Source of the DNA: Arachis hypogaea
Taxonomy: Eukaryota; Streptophyta; Magnoliopsida; Fabales; Fabaceae
Reading direction: 5' to 3'
Length of the DNA stretch: 64,000 nt
NCBI RefSeq assembly: GCF_003086295.3
Contig: NC_092051.1
Span: 73,161,772 to 73,225,771, forward strand
Within the stretch, counting starts at the first letter, position 1. Each line of letters opens with the position of its first letter. The position numbers and the translations under genes were made by a program. The notes below the pieces were generated by a model. The model saw only the letters and a program-made list of their open reading frames with translations, had not been told where the DNA came from and did no database searches. This document shows positions 58,361 to 64,000 of the stretch, piece after piece.

Positions 58361-58793
58361 TGTTACGGACCCGACCCACGGATCCTACACCCAGAACGGT
58401 CCCTGAACCTGGTTACCAGGGTCCGACCCCCTTTGCCCTTCCAGAAGGCCCGGAACCAGCCCACTAGAGCTCCTAACCAACTTTCGAATTCAAACGTCTC
58501 CCTTATCTTAGCCAAATAAGATAAGATAAGATAAGATAATTCAAACGTCCCCCTTATCTTAGCCAAATAAGATAAGATAAGATATTCACCATCACCTATA
58601 AATAGAGGACCCAGGTCCCTCCAAGTATTCACTCATTCCTCACACTTTCTACCTCTTAGATCCATTCTGACTTGAGCGTTGGAGTGTCTTTGCAGGTACC
58701 GCCCCCCATCGCTCCAGTCAAGTGATCTGGCATCTGCCTCAACCCGCAAGTTCTCGATCCATCTCTCAACCCGTACCAGAGACATCTTGTACA
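58361..58793 (+). repeat. 5' LTR of element L
   Basis: 433 bp, TGTTACGG...TTGTACA. Two hairpins CTTATCTTA-gccaaa-TAAGATAAG (58502-58525, 58553-58576; 51 bp apart) lie just upstream of TATAAATAG (58597-58605). The first 208 bp recur at 63793-64000. Confidence 0.9.
58597..58605 (+). promoter_or_regulatory. TATA box of the L LTR promoter
   Basis: TATAAATAG in cacctataaatagaggacc, the canonical plant core promoter word, 20 bp after the GATAAG repeats. Confidence 0.75.
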
Positions 58794-58794
58794 T

Positions 58795-58812
58795 TGGCGC
58801 CGTCTGTGGGGA
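58795..58812 (+). other. PBS of element L
   Basis: TGGCGCCGTCTGTGGGGA, starting 2 nt after the LTR end. It shares TGGCGCC with the tRNA-Asp sites but differs beyond it, so a different primer tRNA is used. This form is common in Tat-lineage elements; I do not assign the tRNA. Confidence 0.8.
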
Positions 58813-58832
58813 CTTTGCAATGTTGTGGCGGC

Positions 58833-58904
58833 ATGGCGGATAACCCAGAAGAGCAATCATCAAACTCAGATTTCTTGCGTGTAACTGAGAGCAAAAAGGA
58901 ATAA
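58833..58904 (+). CDS. 23-codon ORF, detached gag start (element L)
   Basis: MADNPEEQSSNSDFLRV... then TAA. Its nucleotide context (gtggcggcatg...gaagagcaatcatc) recurs at 59663-59700 as MMKNLEEQSST, the apparent start of the gag frame further down. I infer that the original gag start was duplicated or separated from the rest when the 79-bp repeats and P450 fragment entered between them. Confidence 0.5.
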   Translation: MADNPEEQSSNSDFLRVTESKKE

Positions 58905-59290
58905 TGTTTCCTTAACTTGCATCACCTTTGAATGTTTATGCATCCTTTCGCCCTACTCCAATGGCGAAATCCCAAAGGAATAATGTTTCCTTAACTTGCA
59001 TCACCTTTGCAGGTTTATGCACCCTTTCGCCCTACTCCAACGGCAAAATCCCAAAGGAATAATGTTTCCTTAACTTGCATCACCTTTGCATGTTTATGCA
59101 CCCTTTCGCCCTACTCCAACGGCGAAATCCCAAAGGAATAATGTTTCCTTAACTTACATCACCTTTGCAGCAATAACACACCTTCGCCCTATTCCAACGG
59201 CGAAATCCCAAAGGAACAATGTTACTTGCAATTACCTTCTTAGTGATAACACTTTTTATGCACCCTCGCCCTACTCCAACGGTGAAATTC
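58898..59290 (+). repeat. 79-bp tandem repeat, about five copies
   Basis: Units begin ggaataatgtttcc at 58898, 58977, 59056 and 59135 (then 59213, diverged), each with ttcgccctactccaacggcgaaa, itself an inverted repeat (TTCGCC/GGCGAA). Later copies have deletions. Confidence 0.9.
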
Positions 59291-59301
59291 CAAATCTTCT
59301 G

Positions 59302-59645
59302 AGCCCAAAGTCTCGCCTCCCTTTAGTGGGACACCTCCACCTCTTGGACCCTCTCATTCACCACTCCCTCTTCCGTCTCTCCAAGCGCCATGGCCCCATC
59401 TTCTCCCTCTACTTCGGCTCCATGCCTACCGAGGTTGCTTCTTCTTTTGAACTCTTCAAGCTCTTCCTCCAAACCCACGAGGTCACCTCTTTCAACACTA
59501 GGTTCCAAACCTCTGTCATCTGCCGCCTCACCTGTGACAACTCTGTGACATCATGAACGACCTCCTTAAATGCTACCACCGTGGCCAAGCTCAGACCTCT
59601 CAGGAGCCAATAGATCAAGAAAGTTCTCAAGGTTCTTGCACAGAT
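59302..59645 (+). pseudogene. Captured isoflavone synthase (CYP93C, 2-hydroxyisoflavanone synthase) N-terminal fragment
   Basis: The translation reads SPKSRLPLVGHLHLLDPL, then LSKRHGPIFSLYFGSMPT, VASSFELFKLFLQTHE and SFNTRFQTS, matching the start of plant isoflavone synthase just after its membrane anchor (about residues 30-115 of some 520). After the frame stops at 59556 the homology resumes as atcatgaacgacctcctt and then accgtggccaagctcagacct...cttgcacag, corresponding to about residues 130-165; the intervening stretch of about 15 residues is deleted and the frame is broken. The haem-binding Cys and all catalytic regions are absent, so there is no enzyme. The family is a microsomal P450 making isoflavonoids in legumes. 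The fragment lies between the PBS and the gag of element L in the same orientation, a gene fragment carried by a retrotransposon. Identification is from remembered family sequence; I am confident of CYP93, a little less of subfamily C. Confidence 0.85.
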
Positions 59646-59671
59646 ACGGGGGACAGCCAAATCGTGGCGGC

Positions 59672-61865
59672 ATGATGAAGAACCTCGAGGAGCAATCCTC
59701 TACCCGACACCCCAACTCAAACCCACAAAGCCCAACTCCGAACTCCAAGATAACACGCTACCCACGAGAGGATAATAAACGCGGCACATCGCCAACCAAC
59801 CCCAACCCAGCAACAACCAAGAGAGGACAATCGTCCTCCCACTGATGCCCGGCCACCCGATGGCCTGGGAGAGAAGGCGGTCCATATAATCCAAGAGTTG
59901 TGCCTCAGGGTGCAAAACCTCAAAGGCCGAGTCACACCCAAAGAACGGTACCACCCAGAGCATACAAGCCAAGCGACCTCCAAGACCTAATCTCACCGCG
60001 ATACTAGGAACACTAGGCCCCCTGAGCAACAACACTGCAAACAGCACGATCGCAGTGTTTCCCTAGACCCAAAACACCGACGCGGAGAAGACGACCGACG
60101 GCACCATTGGGAGGCCAAACGAGCAGGAAACATGCACGTGATAATGGAAGCCATCCCGTTCACAGAAAAATCCTTGAGAGCCAAACTTCTGAAGGACTTC
60201 AACAAGCCCACTGACATGAAATAGGACGGGACCAATGATCCCCGGGAACACCTAATGGCCTTCGAGGCCAGGATGAACCTGGAAGGAGCCGCCGACATGA
60301 TCCGGTGTAAGGCCTTCTCGATAACCTTAGCTGGCCCTGCGATCAAATGGTTCAACGCCCTCCCCAACGGATCCATAACTGGCTTCCACGATATCTCACG
60401 AAAGTTCATGGCCCAATTCACCACCAGAATCACCAAAGCTAAACACCCCATCAGCTTATTAGGGGTCACACAGAAACAAGACGAATCCACACGAAAATAC
60501 CTGGACCGCTTCAACGATGAATGCCTAACGATTGATGGACTCACGAATTCCGTCACAAGCCTCTGTTTAACCAACGGGCTCATGAACGAAGACTTCCGCA
60601 AACACCTCACCACCAAGCCAGTATGGACCATGCACGAGATCCAAAACGTCGCCAGAGACTACATAAACGACGAAGAGGTCAGCCAGGTCGTCGCCGCCAA
60701 TAAACGGCAACACGGCAACACCCCACACGGCAACCCGACTTCCCGCTATAATCCGATGCCCAGAGAAAGTCAAAGAGACCAACCCAAACAAACCAACACA
60801 AACCGACCACCCAGGATCGGGAAATTCTCGAACTACACCCCCTGACAGCCCCGATTACCGAGATATACTACCAGATAGCGGATCGGGGTATTATCCCAAA
60901 AGCCCGACAACTCAGAGAAATAACGGGCGACAACAAGACCCTTTACTGCGACTACCACCAAGGTTACGGGCACAGGACACAAGACTGTTTTGACCTTAAA
61001 GACGCCCTCAAACAAGCTATAAGAGACGGCAACCCCCCAGAGTTCGCCAAAAATCATCAGAGAACCAAAACGTGCGGAAAAAGACAGGTCGCCTGAGAGG
61101 GAAGGACGCAACCTGAGAACACAAAAACAACCTCCCAGGGAAAGTCCAGAAGACGACCCGGCCATAGTAGTAAATGTCATCACGGGCAAGGATGTGTCAA
61201 GCAAGTCAAGATTAACACTAAAAAAGGACCTCAAAGTCTTGGCCGTCAGAGATCAAGCCCCAGCTACCACAGCCGACAAAACGATAACTTTCTTGCCCGA
61301 GGATTGCCAGCACAGCACCTCGGCCGAAGACGCACCTTTCGTCATCTCGGCGAGAATCGGAACAGGACAAGTTCGGAGAATACTGGTGGACACCGGCACA
61401 GACTCTAACATCCTCTTCCGAGGTGCCTTCGACAAGCTCGGGCTCCGCAACGAAAATCTCCAAACACACCACAACGGTGTCACGGGACTCGGAGACAACT
61501 TCCTCAAGCCAGACGGTTCCATCATTCTTCCCTTTACCATAGGGACGGGAAGCCAGAGGAAGACAATCCTGTCCGAGTTCGTGGTCCTCAAGAACTCCAC
61601 CGCTTATAACGTCATCCTCGGAAGGAAAACAATCAACGACCTCTCCGCCGTCATCTTTACCAAATACCTTCTAATGAAGTTCACGGCAGAAGATGGCTCC
61701 TTCGGAACCATCCACGGAGACCGGGAAACGGCGGTAGAATACGACAACATTAGCCTAGCCCTACGCAAGAGATCCCGAGACGCGGCAGGAATCTTCCTTT
61801 CCGATCTCGATGCACACCAAAATCCATGCAGAACCATGGGAGGAAACGAGAAAGAAGCAAAGTAG
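59672..61865 (+). pseudogene. gag-protease of element L (Tat-type), frameshifted
   Basis: Begins at ATG 59672/59675 (NLEEQSSTRHP) in a Pro/Ser/Asn-rich frame that stops at 59843. The gag core is read from 60144 (MEAIPFTEKSLRAKLL) in another frame, with TAG at 60222 and stop 60843: HLMAFEARMNLEGAAD, AFSITLAGPAIKWFNALP and FTTRITKAKHPISLL are Tat-lineage gag. One base over, 60842-61090 holds a Cys/His knuckle CDYHQGYGHRTQDC (60946-60988). A third shift leads to the aspartic protease, VDTGTDSNILF with catalytic DTG at 61389-61397, and VILGRKTIND; stop at 61863-61865. RT, RNase H and integrase do not follow. It would encode particle and protease only; the breaks make it inactive. A long minus-strand ORF opposite the gag core (60631-59993) is its shadow. 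61866-62029 shows nothing recognisable. Confidence 0.88.
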
Positions 61866-62029
61866 GGCCTTGCAGACAAGGTCAAGAGTATAGCACACCT
61901 ACGTGAGCTAGTCTTAAAATAGAGAATAAGCCTAAGGTACAATGGCAGCACGGTATGACGAGACTTCGGACCAGGAGACCTCGTCTTATGACAAAACAAC
62001 ATCGGTCTACTCACTCCCAATAAAACGGA

Positions 62030-63290
62030 TATCCAAATAACAAAACAGGTATCCAAATAACACAAATAGCGGCCCGGGAATCGATCACTCCGAGGCCAAC
62101 AAAATAGATATCCAAATAATAAAACGGATATCCAAATAAGCAAATGGCTACCCGGGAATCGATCACCCCGAAGCCAATAAAATGGATATCCAAATAATAA
62201 AACGGATATCCAAATAAGTAAACGGCTACCCGGGAATCGATCACCCCGAGGCCAACAAAACGGATATCCAAATAATAAAACGGATATCCAAATAAGTAAA
62301 CGGCTACCCGGGAATCGATCAGCCCGAAGCCAATAAAACGGATATCCAAATAATAAAACGGATATCCAAATAAGTAAACGGCTACCCAGGAATCGATCAC
62401 CCCGAAGTCAATAAAACAGATATCTAAATAATAAAACGGATATCCAAATAAGTAAACGGCTACCCGGGAATCGATCACCCAAGGCCAATAAAACGGATAT
62501 CCAAATAACAAAACGGATATCCAAATAACAAAAATAGTGACTCGTGAATCGATCACCCGCAAAGCCAACAAAATGGGAATCCAAATAAACAAACGGCTAC
62601 CTAGGAATCGATCACCCCGAAGCCAATAAAATGGATATCCAAATAATAAAATAGATATCTAAATAAGTAAACGGCTACCCGGGAATCGATCACCCCGAGG
62701 CCAACAAAACGGATATCCAAATAATAAAACGGATATCCAAATAAGTAAACGGCTACCCGGGAATCGATCACCCCGAAGCCAATAAAACGGATATCCAAAT
62801 AAGTAAACGGCTACCCGGGAATCGATCACCCGAGGCCAATAAAACGGATATCCAAATAACAAAACGGATATCCAAATAACAAAAATAGTGACTCGTGAAT
62901 CGATCACCCGCAAAGCCAACAAAATGGGAATCCAAATAAACAAACGGCTACCCAGGAATCGATCACCCCGAAGCCAATAAAATGGATATCCAAATAATAA
63001 AATAGATATCTAAATAAGTAAACGGCTACCCGGGAATCGATCACCCCGAGGCCAACAAAACGGATATCCAAATAATAAAACGGATATCCAAATAAGTAAA
63101 CGGCTACCCGGGAATCGATCACCCCGAAGCCAATAAAACGGATATCCAAATAAGTAAACGGCTACCCGGGAATCGATCACCCGAGGCCAATAAAACGGAT
63201 ATCCAAATAACAAAACGGATATCCAAATAACAAAAATAGTGACTCGTGAATCAATCACCCGCAAAGCCAACAAAACGGGAATCCAAATAA
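62030..63290 (+). repeat. Satellite of about 60-bp units with 351-bp higher-order repeats (element L)
   Basis: Units of aaacggatatccaaataa plus cggctacccgggaatcgatcacccc with variants, about 20 in tandem. A marker variant gtgactcgtgaatcgatcacccgcaaagcc occurs at 62537, 62888 and 63239, exactly 351 bp apart, and the blocks between are near-identical. The unit length keeps the minus strand open for long stretches (up to 193 codons of FGYPFYYLDI-like repeats); these are not regarded as genes. Confidence 0.93.
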
Positions 63291-63792
63291 GCTAAATAAA
63301 CAAAGTCTTGAAATTGGCCCACCAAGAGGCCTAAAATAAGTTCACAATAACGGCCCAAAAAAGGCCACACAAAACAAGCATGAGCTGACGGTCTTCCAAC
63401 TCGCGAAAATCCGTACTGACCAACATCCTACCAATTGGTACATGATGACATCACGCCTTTTTCAGGCCTCTCACAGTCTCCCGAACTACAGAGAATCGGA
63501 CTCTCCAATGACTTAGCATTGAGACCAAGAAAGCATACTCTCATGCTCCGGGGGCAACTGTTCCAGACCCGATCTCCGGGCCCTTCTTCGGAACAGTCAT
63601 CAAACCCGGCATGTGATGAGACGCCTAAACAACGCGCTCTTGGCCTAACCATGAAATGGCTAGGAACTCCCCAAATCCTCGACCTCGATCGGAAAAACCA
63701 AACAATGATCTCCTTACCAAACCACAATGGCGAGGAAAATGTTTCTCCAGCGATGAGAGCGAGCACCCTCACTCTCTCGCTCCGGGGGCAAC
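63291..63792 (+). other. 3' internal region of L with duplicated polypurine-like tract
   Basis: Non-coding. gctccgggggcaactgtt occurs twice: at 63546-63563, and at 63779-63796 where ctgtt is the LTR start. The second is the functional plus-strand primer position. Confidence 0.7.
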
Positions 63793-64000
63793 TGTTACGG
63801 ATCCGACCCATGGATCCTACACCCAGAACGGTCCCTGAACCTGGTTACCAGGGTCCGACCCCCTTCGCCCTTCCAGAAGGCCCGGAACCAGCCCACTAGA
63901 GCTCCTAACCAACTTTCGAATTCAAACGTCTCCCTTATCTTAGCAAATAAGATAAGATAAGATAAGATAATTCAAACGTCTCCCTTATCTTAGCCAAATA
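63793..64000 (+). repeat. 3' LTR of element L, cut by the window end
   Basis: First 208 bp, TGTTACGGATCCG..., matching 58361 onward with few differences (ccatggatc for ccacggatc, cttcgccc for ctttgccc). Confidence 0.92.

Larger units (their letters stand above)
58361..64000 (+). mobile_element. Element L: Tat-type non-autonomous LTR element with captured gene fragment
   Basis: LTRs start TGTTACGGA (58361-58793 and 63793 to the window end). The PBS differs from the other elements. Inside: a short ORF, 79-bp tandem repeats, a CYP93C fragment, gag-protease with frameshifts, a 60-bp satellite and a polypurine-like tract. No RT, RNase H or integrase. Codon use is GC-rich compared with the Athila elements. 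It interrupts the ORF at 58190-58360. The right flank is outside the window, so no target duplication can be checked. Confidence 0.88.

Noticed and set aside
58898..59290. CRISPR-like regular repeats
   Set aside because: Eukaryotic retroelement context, units directly adjacent without spacers, no cas genes; a simple tandem repeat.
59302..59645. Possible intact host P450 gene
   Set aside because: Only the N-terminal region is present, with an internal deletion and frame break; no haem-binding loop or downstream exons in the following sequence, which is gag.
59993..60631. 212-codon minus-strand ORF
   Set aside because: Directly antisense to the L gag core, which has recognisable gag motifs; a shadow due to GC-rich codons.
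62011..62592. 193-codon minus-strand ORF made of FGYPFYYLDI-like repeats, with others to 63273
   Set aside because: Produced by satellite units whose length is a multiple of three; no start context or homology, and frames shift between neighbouring blocks.

Overview
This is nuclear plant DNA, almost certainly from a legume and most probably peanut or a wild Arachis relative. Three things point there. The window is packed with Athila-lineage Ty3/gypsy LTR retrotransposons primed by tRNA-Asp. One of them has LTRs opening TGATGAGCGGATAATTT and carries the palindrome CTGGCGTTCAACGCCAG, which I remember as typical of abundant Arachis repeats (memory, not a search). A captured fragment of a CYP93C isoflavone synthase, an essentially legume-specific gene, lies near the right end. 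I see no intact host gene, no rRNA, no complete tRNA and no CRISPR array. All coding capacity is retroelement-derived and decayed.

Left half (1-32367): a five-level nest. A non-autonomous minus-strand element D (1-1428 and 30000-32367) is split by a 5'-truncated plus-strand Athila element A (1429-29999). A is split by element B (3428-28077; 5-bp target duplication GGTAC). B's first ORF is split by S (5536-20538; 11-bp terminal inverted repeats, 5-bp duplication TCATG/TTATG; probably a giant solo LTR). S is split by Fi, a FIDEL-like gag-protease element (9141-19207; duplication GCGGT). B and D share an uncharacterised ORF in the place where gag-pol should be.

Middle (32368-48707): a truncated element E with a gag fragment; part of an LTR called F; and, inserted in F, element C (36484-48707), the only autonomous-type element here. 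C has LTR, PBS, gag, protease, reverse transcriptase, RNase H, integrase, an env-position ORF and a truncated 3' LTR. All its ORFs carry stops and frameshifts.

Right part (48708-58360): a scrapyard of LTR pieces (H minus, G plus, E' plus, I minus, J and K plus). From 58361 to the window end lies L, a Tat-type non-autonomous element with gag and protease, the isoflavone synthase fragment, a 79-bp tandem array and a roughly 60-bp satellite organised in 351-bp higher-order units.

Common architecture: the Athila-like elements share an LTR block CATTCGATGCCGTGAT about 175 nt from the LTR start, a tRNA-Asp PBS, a conserved hairpin 40-60 nt after the main ORF stop (stem changes compensated, loop AGACAA/AGGCAA), arrays of short CG-rich palindromes both in the LTR and after the main ORF, an env-position ORF preceded by a splice-acceptor-like sequence, and a second polypurine-like tract just after that ORF. 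These shared non-coding modules, and the unknown ORF of the non-autonomous members, are the most interesting content.
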